Assembly: GCF_041890415.1 (NCBI RefSeq)
Contig: NZ_CP169056.1
Location: forward strand, 2,418,001-2,482,000
DNA: 64,000 nt
Source: Pseudoxanthomonas koreensis_A
GTDB lineage: Bacteria; Pseudomonadota; Gammaproteobacteria; Xanthomonadales; Xanthomonadaceae
Reading direction: 5' to 3'
Positions 7,709 to 16,114 of this stretch are shown here, piece after piece; position 1 is the first letter of the stretch; each line of letters starts with the position of its first letter. The position numbers were made by a program, and so were the translations under genes. The notes under the pieces were generated by a model. The model made no database searches, had not been told where the DNA came from, and worked only from the letters and a program-made list of their open reading frames with translations.

Positions 7709-8674
7709 ATGGAACAATTAACTCCCCTATGGGCCTGGCTGCTCACCGATGGCCACGCCGGCAACCTGCGCCAGGCCCAGGCGCTGGCGCACGCCCTGCA
7801 CGCCGCCGCCAGCACCCCGCCGCTGCTGCCGGCCAGGCCGTGGCGGTGGCTGGCGCCGCGTCGCCTGCCGGGTGCCGAGCGCGCGTTCGGCCCTGGATTT
7901 GCGCAGATGCTCGCGCAGCCGCTGCCACCATCCCTGGCCATCGGCTGCGGCCGCCAGGGCGCGCTGGCCACGCGCATGCTGCGCGAGCGCGGCGTGGCGG
8001 CGGTGCAGATCCTGGATCCGAGGGTCGATCCGCGCCATTGGGACCTGGTGATCGTGCCCGAGCACGATGCCTTGCGCGGCCCGAACGTGGTCACGATGCA
8101 TGGCAGCCTGCATCCGGTGGATGCGGACTGGCTGGCCGCAGCCGCCGTCGCGCACCCGCACCTGCAGGCGTTGCCGCAACCCCGGGTCGCGCTGCTGGTG
8201 GGCGGGCCGACCCGGCACGCGCCGTGGACGCCACGGCGGCTGCGCAGCCAGCTCACCGCCCTGCGCGCCCACGTGCAGGCCAGCGGCGGCAGCCTGCTGG
8301 CCACGGTGTCGCGACGCACCCCGGCGAGCGTGGCCGCCGCCGTGCGCGATGCGGTGGATGGCATCTCCGGCCTGGCGTGGGATGGACAGGTTCCCAACCC
8401 CTACCCCGGGCTGCTGGCATGGGCCGACCGCATCGTGTGCACGGCCGACTCGGTGAACATGCTGTCCGAAGCCTGCGCCACCCAGGCGCCGGTGTTCGTG
8501 CTCGACCCGACGTGCGCAGGCGGGCGCCTGCGCCGGTTCCTGGACGGGTTGCTCGCCTCCGGCCGCGTCCGCGAAGCCGACGCCGGCCTGCCGTACTTCG
8601 ATGTGCAACCGCTGCGCGAGACCGCGCGCGTGGCCGCGCAGGTGCGGCAGCGGCTTGGCCTGCCGCGCGCGTAA
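7709..8674 (+). CDS. Mitochondrial fission ELM1 family protein (DUF1022)
   Basis: The 321-aa protein starts WLLTDGHAGNLRQAQALAHAL, matching the typical nucleotide-sugar-like loop of the DUF1022/ELM1 family. It contains GCGRQGALATRMLRERG, WDLVIVPEHD and RIVCTADSVNMLSEACATQAPVFVL, the last resembling a GT-B donor-site block. No signal peptide or membrane segment is seen. Bacterial members are uncharacterised glycosyltransferase-like proteins. The 5' leader is unusually AT-rich (AATTAGCATCATTT). It converges on glnE with an 80-bp gap. Confidence 0.8.
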   Translation: MEQLTPLWAWLLTDGHAGNLRQAQALAHALHAAASTPPLLPARPWRWLAPRRLPGAERAFGPGFAQMLAQPLPPSLAIGCGRQGALATRMLRERGVAAVQILDPRVDPRHWDLVIVPEHDALRGPNVVTMHGSLHPVDADWLAAAAVAHPHLQALPQPRVALLVGGPTRHAPWTPRRLRSQLTALRAHVQASGGSLLATVSRRTPASVAAAVRDAVDGISGLAWDGQVPNPYPGLLAWADRIVCTADSVNMLSEACATQAPVFVLDPTCAGGRLRRFLDGLLASGRVREADAGLPYFDVQPLRETARVAAQVRQRLGLPRA

Positions 8675-8754
8675 CGGCCTGCGCGCGCACGGATTTCCGG
8701 AAACTGCACGAAGCGCCCGTCGCGCCCGCGCCGCCGGCAAACCCGCGACCGGGC

Positions 8755-11595
8755 TCAGGCCGGCGCCTGCGGCGGCTCGAAATCCAGCCCGTGGCCCTGT
8801 ACGGCGCGGGCGATCGCTGCACGCGCGGCGGCCACCGCCGCATCCTCGGCCAGCAGGCGCGGGCGGCGATCCAGGGTGCAGCCCAGGCCGGCCTCCACCA
8901 GGCTGGCATGGGCATCCCCCAGCGCGGCCGCATCCTCCGGCGCCAGCCAGCCCGTTGCCGCCAGCGCGGTGACGATGGCGGGCGTATCGCGCGGCTGCAG
9001 CAAGGCCGGGTGCTCCGCCGCCTGCGCCAGTACGCCGTACTGCACCAGGAACTCCAGGTCGACCAGGCCACCTGCGCCCTGCTTGAGGTCGAAGCGCGCC
9101 GCATCGCCGCGGTCCAGTTCGGCACGCATGCGCTGGCGCATCCGGCTGACGTCGTCGGCCAGCGCCTGCCGGTCGCGCGGGCGCGCAAGCGTCTGCGCGC
9201 GGACCTGCTCGAAATCGGCGCACAACGCCGCATCGCCGGCCACCGCGCGGGCGCGCACCAGGGCCTGGTGTTCCCAGGTCCAGGCGCGCTGCATCTGGTA
9301 GTCGCCATAGCTGGCCAGCGTGGATACCAGCAGGCTCTTGCCACCGTCCGGGCGCAGCCGCATGTCGGTTTCGTACAGGCGCCCGGCGCTGGTCACCGCA
9401 CCGAGCAGGGCCACCATCTTCTGCGCCAGGCGTGCGTACCAGCGCCCCGGCTCCAGCGGCCTGGCTCCGTCGGACACTGCAGCGCCGTCGGCGTCGTACA
9501 GGAACACCAGGTCCAGGTCCGAGCCGAAGCTCAGCTCGCGCCCGCCCAGGCTGCCGTAACCGATCACCGCAAAGCGCCCGCCCGGCAGCGCGCCGTGCGC
9601 GGCCTGCACCTCGGCGGCGGCCATGTCCAGCACCTGCACCACCACCGCGTCGGCCAGCGCGGCCAACTGGCGCGCCCCGTCCACCGCGGACTGGCGCCGG
9701 TCCAGCGCAGCCAGTGCGATCCGGAAACTCAGCGCCAGGCGCACCTCGTTGAGCGCGCGCAGCGCCGTCTCCGGGTCATCGTGCACGGCGTGCACCGCAC
9801 TCGCGCAGGCCGCCTGCAGCGCGTCGGTGTCGGGCAGCGGGCCGGCCACCCGGGTGTCGAGCAGTTCGTCCAGCAGCAACGGGTAGGCGGCGATCCGCTC
9901 GGCCAGCAGTGCGCTGCGGGCGAGCACGTCCACCAGCCGCGCCAGGGCACTGGGTTGCTCATCGAGCAGGGCCAGGTAGCTGGCCCGGCGCAGGATCGCC
10001 TGCAGCAGGCCGAGCAGGCGCTTGAGCGCGGCGTCCGGCTGCGCCGAGCGGGCAGCGGCCGACAGCAGCGCCGGCACCACCCGGTCCAGGCGCGCGCGCG
10101 CGGAATCGGACAGTGCGCGCACGCCGTTGCCACGGGCAAAATCGCGCAACGCCGCATCGGCACCATCGGCGTCGAGGAACCCGGCCTGCGCCAGCACTTG
10201 CGGCTGGCCGGCCGCCGGAAGCGCACGCCAGTAGCCGCCCAGCGCATCCGGGGCGGACTGGCCACGACGCGGCACCAGCAATGCATCGAACTCGGCCGAG
10301 ACCTCTGCGCGGCACGCAGCCAGGTCCCGCTCCAGCGCAGGCCAGCCGTCGTAGCCGAGCGCCAGCGCAAGGCGCAGGCGGTCGTCCGGATCCTGTGGCA
10401 CGGCATGGGTCTGGGCGTCGCGCAGCATCTGCACCCGGTTCTCGAGCCGGCGCAGGAAGCGGTAGCAGCGCGCCAGCGCCTGCCCGTCTGCGGTGGCCAC
10501 CTGCCCGGCCTCCATCAGCGCCTGCAGCGCCGGCAGCAGGCGGCGCTCGCGCAGCGCCGGTTCGCGGCCGCCGCGGATCAACTGCAGCGACTGCACCAGG
10601 AATTCGATCTCGCGGATGCCGCCGGGCCCGCGCTTGAGGTCGTCGGCCATGTCGCGGCGCTGCATCTCCGCCACGATCGCCGCCTTCATCGTGCGCAGGC
10701 CGTCCAGCGCGGTGTAGTCCAGATAGCGGCGATAGACGAACGGGCGCAGCGTCTCCAGCCAGGCCTGGCCGGCATCGGTGTCGCCGGCCACTGCATGGGC
10801 CTTGAGCCAGGCATAGCGCTCCCAGTCGCGGCCCTCGCGCTGGAAGTACTGGTCCATGGCCGCGAACGACCACGCCACCCGGCCGGCATTGCCGAATGGG
10901 CGCAGGCGCAGGTCCACGCGGTGGCAGAAGCCGTCGGCGGTCGGTTCGTCCAGCAGCCGGGCCAGTTGCTGCCCGAGTCGTGCGAAGTAGTCTTCGGCGG
11001 CCAGGGTGCGGCGGCCATCGGACTGGCCGTCGCGCGGATAGGCGTAGACCAGGTCCACGTCGGACGAGAAGTTCAGTTCGCCACCGCCCAGCTTGCCCAG
11101 TGCAAACACCACCAGGCGCTGCACGCTGCCGTCGGCGGCGCGGATCACGCCATGGCGCTGCGCGAACTCGTGCTCCAGCGCGTCCAGGGCAAGGCGCAGG
11201 CAGGTTTCGGCCAGGCGCGTGGTGCCGGCCAGGGTGGCGTCGACATCATCCAGGCCAAGCACGTCACGCCAGATCAGGCGGGTGGACTCGGCGGTGCGGT
11301 ACAGGCGCAACTGCGCCGGCCAGGCCGTGGGCTGCTGCGGATCCAGCACCGGCTCGGGCATGGGCGGCGGATCGTCGAAGGCCAGGTGTTCGAGCAGGGC
11401 GGGCTGCCGGCGCAGGGTGTCGATGGCGAAGTCACTGGCAAGCGCCACCCGGGCAATGCGGTCGCGCAAGCCCGGATTCTCAAGCAACGCCGCATGCGAC
11501 GACGAAGCGGTGGTCAGCGTGGACAGCGCCCGTTCGGCGCAGCGCCGGCGCAGGGCTTCGGCGTCCTGGGGGCAAGGCGGCGTCGGGGCATCCAT
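8755..11595 (-). CDS. glnE: Bifunctional glutamine synthetase adenylyltransferase/deadenylase
   Basis: GlnE adenylylates and deadenylylates glutamine synthetase in response to PII and glutamine. The 946-aa product has two nucleotidyltransferase domains: the deadenylase signature GGGELNFSSDVDLVYAY in the N-terminal half and the adenylylase signature GSLGGRELSFGSDLDLVFLYD in the C-terminal half. Each is followed by its helical GlnD-type domain (GPGGIREIEFLVQ and GAGGLVDLEFLVQ). Length is normal. Two starts are possible, ATG 11595 or ATG 11616 seven codons upstream; neither has a clear ribosome site. The gene is probably expressed alone or from the island upstream. Confidence 0.95.
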   Translation of the reverse strand: MDAPTPPCPQDAEALRRRCAERALSTLTTASSSHAALLENPGLRDRIARVALASDFAIDTLRRQPALLEHLAFDDPPPMPEPVLDPQQPTAWPAQLRLYRTAESTRLIWRDVLGLDDVDATLAGTTRLAETCLRLALDALEHEFAQRHGVIRAADGSVQRLVVFALGKLGGGELNFSSDVDLVYAYPRDGQSDGRRTLAAEDYFARLGQQLARLLDEPTADGFCHRVDLRLRPFGNAGRVAWSFAAMDQYFQREGRDWERYAWLKAHAVAGDTDAGQAWLETLRPFVYRRYLDYTALDGLRTMKAAIVAEMQRRDMADDLKRGPGGIREIEFLVQSLQLIRGGREPALRERRLLPALQALMEAGQVATADGQALARCYRFLRRLENRVQMLRDAQTHAVPQDPDDRLRLALALGYDGWPALERDLAACRAEVSAEFDALLVPRRGQSAPDALGGYWRALPAAGQPQVLAQAGFLDADGADAALRDFARGNGVRALSDSARARLDRVVPALLSAAARSAQPDAALKRLLGLLQAILRRASYLALLDEQPSALARLVDVLARSALLAERIAAYPLLLDELLDTRVAGPLPDTDALQAACASAVHAVHDDPETALRALNEVRLALSFRIALAALDRRQSAVDGARQLAALADAVVVQVLDMAAAEVQAAHGALPGGRFAVIGYGSLGGRELSFGSDLDLVFLYDADGAAVSDGARPLEPGRWYARLAQKMVALLGAVTSAGRLYETDMRLRPDGGKSLLVSTLASYGDYQMQRAWTWEHQALVRARAVAGDAALCADFEQVRAQTLARPRDRQALADDVSRMRQRMRAELDRGDAARFDLKQGAGGLVDLEFLVQYGVLAQAAEHPALLQPRDTPAIVTALAATGWLAPEDAAALGDAHASLVEAGLGCTLDRRPRLLAEDAAVAAARAAIARAVQGHGLDFEPPQAPA

Positions 11596-11640
11596 GGCGC
11601 CGATTGTGGCATGCACCCAGGGGTGACCACAGGAGCGCGG

Positions 11641-12105
11641 TCAGTCGCCAACCAGGACGTATTCGCGCCCTTCGCTCTTCCACGTCGCAGCGCTACGGTC
11701 GATCCGGATGCATGGGCGCCCCCCGCACGAGCTGATCTCCACATGCCGCGCGGCTTCCTGCACCTGCGCGTCCACCTCTGCCGCTTCGGCACGTGCCTGG
11801 GCCGCGCTCAACCGCTCATTGGCCTGCTTCAGAAGCAGCAGGCTGCCGGCGAACATGAGTATGAGGACGCCGGCGGCCGCTGCCACGACCTGCCACGCGC
11901 GCACGATCGCTGGACGCAGCGCCAGCTCCATCCGTCGCCGGTGTTCCTGGAACATGGCATCCATCGACTGCCGGAACTGGGCCTCCTCCCGCTCGCGGGC
12001 TGCATGCAGCTGCTGCCGGCAGTCCGCTGCCTGGTGCTGGAGGTCGGCGACCAGCGTGTGCAGCCTGCCCAGGCTGACGGTGACCTGGTCCAGGCCATCG
12101 GGCAT
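11641..12105 (-). CDS. Single-pass membrane protein downstream of the Zeta effector
   Basis: I do not recognise a named family. The 154-aa product begins with about 55 residues of heptad-rich helix (LQHQAADCRQQLHAAREREE). One membrane segment follows (AWQVVAAAAGVLILMFAGSLLLL, about 56-80), then a second helical stretch. A short C-terminal part has SCGGRPCIRID and TWKSEGREYVLVGD. The ATG at 12105 is preferred; GTG 12117 is also possible. It lies 40 bp after the toxin stop, so it is probably in the same transcript. The layout recalls small membrane proteins near xanthomonad mobilisation or secretion genes, which is only an impression. Antitoxin or chaperone roles are untested. Confidence 0.7.
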   Translation of the reverse strand: MPDGLDQVTVSLGRLHTLVADLQHQAADCRQQLHAAREREEAQFRQSMDAMFQEHRRRMELALRPAIVRAWQVVAAAAGVLILMFAGSLLLLKQANERLSAAQARAEAAEVDAQVQEAARHVEISSCGGRPCIRIDRSAATWKSEGREYVLVGD

Positions 12106-12145
12106 CGTGCCACTCACGTTGATGTTTCCATGGCAGGCATGGTCA

Positions 12146-14629
12146 TCATGACAGGCCCAGTTCCTGCGGGGCCGGCGACCGGTCGCGTGTCGCCTGCGCC
12201 TCCTGGCGCCGCGCCTCGGCCGCCAGTTCCTCAAGGCTTTGCCCCAGCGGGCGCGTGCCTGCCTGGATGCGATCGACAGTGCAGTAGCAGTCGAGTGCGG
12301 CGTGGCGCGGATGCTTCCATGTCGCCATCAGGTGCTTCCCGTCCTGGCTGGGCACGACCTCGTCGATTGCCGGCATCTGGTATTTGCGCGCCTGGGAAGC
12401 CAAGGCGCCAGCCATTCCTTCCATCTGCAGACGGTCCAGATATCCGCCCGCCTCGGGGCCCATCCGCTCCAGCGCGCCCAATGCATCGGTGAACAACCGG
12501 TGGTCACGGCCTGGAAGTCGCTGCTGCCGGTCCCATGCCCGCTGTTCGGCATCGATCTCGATCTGCCGGCCACGTGCGGATTCGGCAAATGCAATCGACG
12601 ATTCGCGCATGCCCTGCTCGTCCCCGGTACCCAGCGCCTCCAGGAACCGCGCCATGTTCGGGTCATGAGCCGCGGTGGGACCTTCACTGACGGGAGGCGC
12701 GGTCACACGCACCGGCTCCAGTGTCGGGATGCGGGCATCTGCCTGTTGCCGCCGATAGGTCGCCTCCAGCTCGTCGGGCAGGTTGCCCTTGGCCGGGCTG
12801 TTCCACAGCAAACCGTCATCCATCCACTGTCCCAATGGATTGCGCTCGTACATCACGCCGTCGGAGCCGACGATCCGGCCCGGATTGCGCAATGCTTCGG
12901 TCACTGGGTCAGGCAATGGCCCGTACTGCGCCCAGCCACTGCGCTCATACGTGGCCTTGAACCGCGCGGCCATGGCAGCAGGGGTCTGGGTAGCGTTCTG
13001 TGCGATGACAGACTGTGACTGCTGCTCGAGCTGTTCGGCCCGCTGCGCACTTGCTGGCTCGTAGCGGGTAAGCGGGATGCGGTCGATGCTCTGGTCGATC
13101 GCCTGCCTCCAGACTCCCGTGGCGGGAACGCGCTCCCATGTTCGCTGCAGTTCAAAGGGGCCGGCCTGGCCGACATCCGTCGCATCCACGGGCAGTCGAT
13201 AGGGATCGCGGTTACGTGGCGGCTTGCCAAGGGCAAGCTCGATCGCGGTGGCGCTGGCCTGGAAGTCGAGCCGGTCCGACAGCGCGGCATCGGCGGTGAG
13301 CGTACGGCCGCGTGGCGCCCCGGGCAGCGGCGGGATAGTGACCGTCCAGCCCTTCTGCGGATGATCGGGATCGGCGGTCCAGACCTGACCCAACGGCCCC
13401 TGCTGGCGGAAGATCTTGCGCTCGTCCCACCAGTCGGCCACCTTGTCGCCAGCCACCGCGCCGATGACACCGCCGAGCGCGCCCGTGACCAGCAGGCCGG
13501 GGCCGGTTTTCACGCCGGCCAGTGCGCCGCCACCCACACCGGCCGCCGCACCGCTCCAGCCGGCTACGTTCTGGACGGCAAAGCGCTCGATCCGCGCCTG
13601 CGCGGCAGTGTCGTTGCCCTGTCCGCGCAGGCGGGCCGCATCCAGAGCAGTGTCGGCCGCGTCGTAGGCGGTCACTGCCACTCCAGCGACACCGACTGCC
13701 CGGATGGCATTGGGCCGAACACGGGCGGTGAAATCGATATGCGTGACCTGCCTGGTGGAGCTGGCGACACCATCGACGACGTGAAGTGTGCTTCGTTCGG
13801 TCAGCAACCGCTGCGCCGTGTCCGGCGTCACGTTGTGATTGCGCGGAAGGGCCTCCGGCAGTTCGCGATGCCAGGCCTGCTGGTCCTGCCAGCCTTGGCT
13901 GAGGCTGCGGGTGAGCTTCGGGTCGCGCAGGCGCGCTTCGCGCGCCTCCTCCAGCGCCGCGCCCGGCAGCCGCGCGTCGGTGCGGCTGTCGTACAGTTCC
14001 ACGCCCTCCCGGCTGAAGATGCGAATCGGCACGTCCGTGCGCTCGCGGATCATGTCCAGGCTGCCCGGCAGCCTGTCGTGGATCGCGTCGCGGGCGCCGG
14101 CGGGGACGTAGCGACCGTGGCCCAATTCGTCCAGCTTGTTGGTAAAGCGCTGGTCTACTCCAAGCTCGCTTTCCAACTTATGGGCAGCGACTACCCGTAC
14201 TTCCACCTCGTAGCCTTTGGCCTGGAGATCATGGATCAGTTCCGAGGCCCACCCCCCATTACTAAGGGTAGTGTCGAAAACAAAATTCTTGCGACCGGCC
14301 ACGACGGCATCGCGTAGTTCATCGGCCCATCCGGCCGCATCAGCATGGGTGCGACCGGACCACGTATAGGGGTTGGCGTTGCGAAATTCATTGGCGCCGG
14401 GGTGATACTCCCTGAGCTCATCCGGGTCGATCATTACTACATCATTGGCAAGCTCAATCCGTGCTGCGTCCGCCAAACCACCTTTGCCTGCCCCAGGCTG
14501 TCCCCCGAGGACGATCGCTTTAGGCCGCTCCTGAGAAATGGCCTGGCCAAGCCCACTCTTGGGCACAACCTCATCAACGAAAATGCGCTCATGCCATCCT
14601 TGGCCCAGCTGATCCGCAGGAGCGCTCAT
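12146..14629 (-). CDS. Zeta-toxin effector with C-terminal XVIPCD-type secretion domain
   Basis: The 827-aa product is modular. Residues 15-290 form a Zeta/PezT kinase domain with Walker A GGQPGAGKG (42-50), MIDPDELREYHPGANEF and NFVFDTTLSNGG; Zeta toxins phosphorylate UDP-GlcNAc and block cell-wall synthesis. Residues about 320-400 are rich in Gly/Ala/Val with small-residue repeats, perhaps a membrane-active or packing segment. Residues 708-815 (HRLFTDALGALERMGPEAGG, IDEVVPSQDG, HPRHAALDCYCTVD, then GQSLEELAAEARR) resemble XVIPCD, the C-terminal signal recognised by the Xanthomonadales X-T4SS. The ATG 14629 overlaps the upstream stop as ATGA. GC is visibly lower than in neighbours, suggesting transfer. 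No T4SS gene is in the window. Confidence 0.85.
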   Translation of the reverse strand: MSAPADQLGQGWHERIFVDEVVPKSGLGQAISQERPKAIVLGGQPGAGKGGLADAARIELANDVVMIDPDELREYHPGANEFRNANPYTWSGRTHADAAGWADELRDAVVAGRKNFVFDTTLSNGGWASELIHDLQAKGYEVEVRVVAAHKLESELGVDQRFTNKLDELGHGRYVPAGARDAIHDRLPGSLDMIRERTDVPIRIFSREGVELYDSRTDARLPGAALEEAREARLRDPKLTRSLSQGWQDQQAWHRELPEALPRNHNVTPDTAQRLLTERSTLHVVDGVASSTRQVTHIDFTARVRPNAIRAVGVAGVAVTAYDAADTALDAARLRGQGNDTAAQARIERFAVQNVAGWSGAAAGVGGGALAGVKTGPGLLVTGALGGVIGAVAGDKVADWWDERKIFRQQGPLGQVWTADPDHPQKGWTVTIPPLPGAPRGRTLTADAALSDRLDFQASATAIELALGKPPRNRDPYRLPVDATDVGQAGPFELQRTWERVPATGVWRQAIDQSIDRIPLTRYEPASAQRAEQLEQQSQSVIAQNATQTPAAMAARFKATYERSGWAQYGPLPDPVTEALRNPGRIVGSDGVMYERNPLGQWMDDGLLWNSPAKGNLPDELEATYRRQQADARIPTLEPVRVTAPPVSEGPTAAHDPNMARFLEALGTGDEQGMRESSIAFAESARGRQIEIDAEQRAWDRQQRLPGRDHRLFTDALGALERMGPEAGGYLDRLQMEGMAGALASQARKYQMPAIDEVVPSQDGKHLMATWKHPRHAALDCYCTVDRIQAGTRPLGQSLEELAAEARRQEAQATRDRSPAPQELGLS

Positions 14630-14976
14630 TTGAAAGCGCCCTTGTTCGCCCGGAAATATTCCCAAAGGTCATCCATATCCACCATCTCGAAGACGAACCA
14701 CCCCGCAGTAAATAGCTGGTGACCCTTCTTGGATGCGCTGCCGATCATTCCCGTATCGCCGGCGGCTTCGGCGGCGGCAAGTTCATTGCCAGCCTCTGCG
14801 GACAAGGCTTCCAGCGTCCCTTGAAGCTCCAAAATCGCACCTCTAAACGGGTCTCGACAGGAAGGATTGCCTACATATCTGCCCAGGGATTCCTGCAATC
14901 GCTGGACACAATCCGGATAGTCCTCGAGCATCTCGCGCAGCTTTTGCGGCACCGGAGGCAGGGGCGCAGAGGGCAT
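14626..14976 (-). CDS. Putative immunity protein, paralog 1 (next to the intact toxin)
   Basis: The 116-aa soluble, acidic protein has a proline-rich start (PLPPVPQKLREMLEDYP), helices, and a C-terminal MDDLWEYFRANKGAF block. No signal peptide is seen, which fits immunity to a cytoplasmic kinase toxin. The ATG 14976 is chosen because GGAGC sits six bases before it and the paralogs start at the same place; an ATG at 14988 lies before that site. Its stop overlaps the Zeta start (ATGA at 14626-14629), giving translational coupling. The immunity role is inferred from position and duplication, not from a known family. Confidence 0.75.
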   Translation of the reverse strand: MPSAPLPPVPQKLREMLEDYPDCVQRLQESLGRYVGNPSCRDPFRGAILELQGTLEALSAEAGNELAAAEAAGDTGMIGSASKKGHQLFTAGWFVFEMVDMDDLWEYFRANKGAFK

Positions 14977-15140
14977 GAAAAGCTCCATTTCACATGATCT
15001 TTAGAGCCCATTGTAAGCCCAGGACGGTCGCTGCCGACTGGGCGAATGACCTGTACCTGCCCCACTTCGCGCTTAGACTTCCCTCGACCCGGCATCTTTT
15101 GCCGCAGGCCCGCTGTGCAACAAGGCAACATGCGCAGGAA

Positions 15141-15195
15141 CCCACCCTTACCGGCTCCGGGCTGACCCGCCAGAATGATCGCCTGGCATGTTCAT
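15141..15195 (-). pseudogene. Remnant of a second Zeta toxin (start codon plus Walker-A fragment)
   Basis: Immunity paralog 2 ends in ATGA (15192-15195), giving a toxin-type start codon. Within ten bases, in another frame, the minus strand reads QAIILAGQPGAGKGG (15141-15185), nearly the same as KAIVLGGQPGAGKGG of the intact toxin at residues 37-51. After GKGG the match ends. This is best explained as a toxin gene reduced by an internal deletion and a larger 3' deletion. DNA identity to the intact gene is visibly partial, so it is not a recent copy. Confidence 0.72.
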
Positions 15196-15548
15196 CGGAA
15201 TGCGTACTTGTTCGTCTCGAAGTAGTTCCAAAGCCCGTCCAGATCGAGCATTCCGCCTCCGGTGGATTTGGAACGCGCACGCCCCATCAGAAGTTTCTTT
15301 GCCTTCGCCAGCTCGATTGCTGTCACATCACCACTGGCCTCGGCCGCCTGGAGTTCGGCACGGGCCTCGGAGTAGAAGGTTTCCAGCCTGCCCTCGATTG
15401 CCCAGATGGCACCGTCAAATGGCATGAGATGGAAGATCTTCTTCGCGTACTCATCCAAGGCCTCTTTCAAGCGCTCGATATGCTCCGGATAGTCCTCGAG
15501 CATTTCGCGCAGCTTCTGCGGGACCGGCGGCGGTGGTGGAGAAGGCAT
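15192..15548 (-). CDS. Putative orphan immunity protein, paralog 2
   Basis: The 118-aa product starts MPSPPPPPVPQKLREMLEDY and is almost identical to paralog 3 over the first 84 residues (about six differences). It then diverges, ending LDGLWNYFETNKYAFR, which is nearer to the end of paralog 1. The ATG 15548 follows AGAGGA at good spacing; the longer open frame upstream lies in the toxin remnant. Its stop forms ATGA with the start of a destroyed Zeta gene. No signal peptide is seen. It is likely retained as protection against toxins of related strains. Confidence 0.72.
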   Translation of the reverse strand: MPSPPPPPVPQKLREMLEDYPEHIERLKEALDEYAKKIFHLMPFDGAIWAIEGRLETFYSEARAELQAAEASGDVTAIELAKAKKLLMGRARSKSTGGGMLDLDGLWNYFETNKYAFR

Positions 15549-15567
15549 GACATTCCTCTTGCATGGC

Positions 15568-15663
15568 CTACGGTCTCGGGCTGAACCTGCTTCCGGGGAG
15601 AACATCTTCCGCGAAAGCCCGGGCATGCGTTTCGAGATCGAGACGGGAGTCGGGATCTTTCAT
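15568..15663 (-). pseudogene. Remnant of a third Zeta toxin (31-codon N-terminal stub)
   Basis: An ATG at 15663 overlaps the stop of paralog 3 as ATGA, the same geometry as the intact pair. It opens a 31-codon frame reading MKDPDSRLDLETHARAFAED, then VLPGSRFSPRP and TAG at 15568. HARAFAEDVLP aligns with HERIFVDEVVP at residues 13-23 of the intact toxin. The frame then stops before any Walker A. This is an N-terminal toxin stub left by deletion. The alignment is short, so confidence rests on the coupling geometry as much as on residues. Confidence 0.65.
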
Positions 15664-16010
15664 TCGCAGGCCTTCCGACTGCCCTCGAAATAATCACGAA
15701 AACCATCATCTTGACCAAGCCAGGCGTATTTGGAGCAGGCGCGAGACATCAATGTCCGCTTCGCCTTCGCCAGTTCGATTGCTGCCACATCACCACTGGC
15801 CTCGGCCGCCTGGAGTTCGGCGTGGGCCTCGGAGTAGAAGGCCTCCAGCCTGCCCTCGAGTGCCCAGATGGCACCGTCAAATGGCATGAGATGGAAGATC
15901 TTCTTCGCGTACTCATCCAGGGCCTCTTTCAAGCGCTCGATATGCTCCGGATAGTCCTCGAGCATCTCGCGCAGCTTCTGCGGGACCGGAGGCGGTGGCA
16001 CAGCGGGCAT
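15660..16010 (-). CDS. Putative orphan immunity protein, paralog 3 (first gene of the island)
   Basis: The 116-aa product starts MPAVPPPPVPQKLREMLEDY and shares KEALDEYAKKIFHLMPFDGA and SEAHAELQAAEASGD with paralog 2. Its last third (LMSRACSKYAWLGQDDGFRD) is distinct. The leader ATCATGTGAAATGGAGC before the ATG at 16010 is shared with paralog 1, so the duplicated unit included the translation signal. As the most upstream gene it probably carries the island promoter. Function is inferred as immunity to Zeta-type effectors. Confidence 0.72.
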   Translation of the reverse strand: MPAVPPPPVPQKLREMLEDYPEHIERLKEALDEYAKKIFHLMPFDGAIWALEGRLEAFYSEAHAELQAAEASGDVAAIELAKAKRTLMSRACSKYAWLGQDDGFRDYFEGSRKACE

Positions 16011-16113
16011 GGAAGGCTCCATTTCACATGATCCTTGAAGCCTACTACCCGAAACAGTCCGGTGCCCGTTGAACGGTCAGGGCCTGTACCCGGCCTCCCC
16101 CGGAAAGCGCCCA
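16011..16113. other. Intergenic region upstream of the immunity array
   Basis: This gap presumably holds the leftward promoter of the toxin island, but no convincing -35/-10 pair is seen. The segment just before the first immunity gene repeats the leader of paralog 1. Confidence 0.4.
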
Positions 16114-16114
16114 C

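Noticed and set aside
7729..12492. Very long open frame (over 1,500 codons) opposite glnE
   Set aside because: It is the antisense shadow of glnE and neighbours produced by high GC. Its His/Arg/Gln-rich composition matches no family.
14990..15280. 96-codon frame spanning the gap between immunity paralogs 1 and 2
   Set aside because: It crosses the Walker-A remnant in a different frame and has no start signal; the toxin-remnant reading explains the region better.
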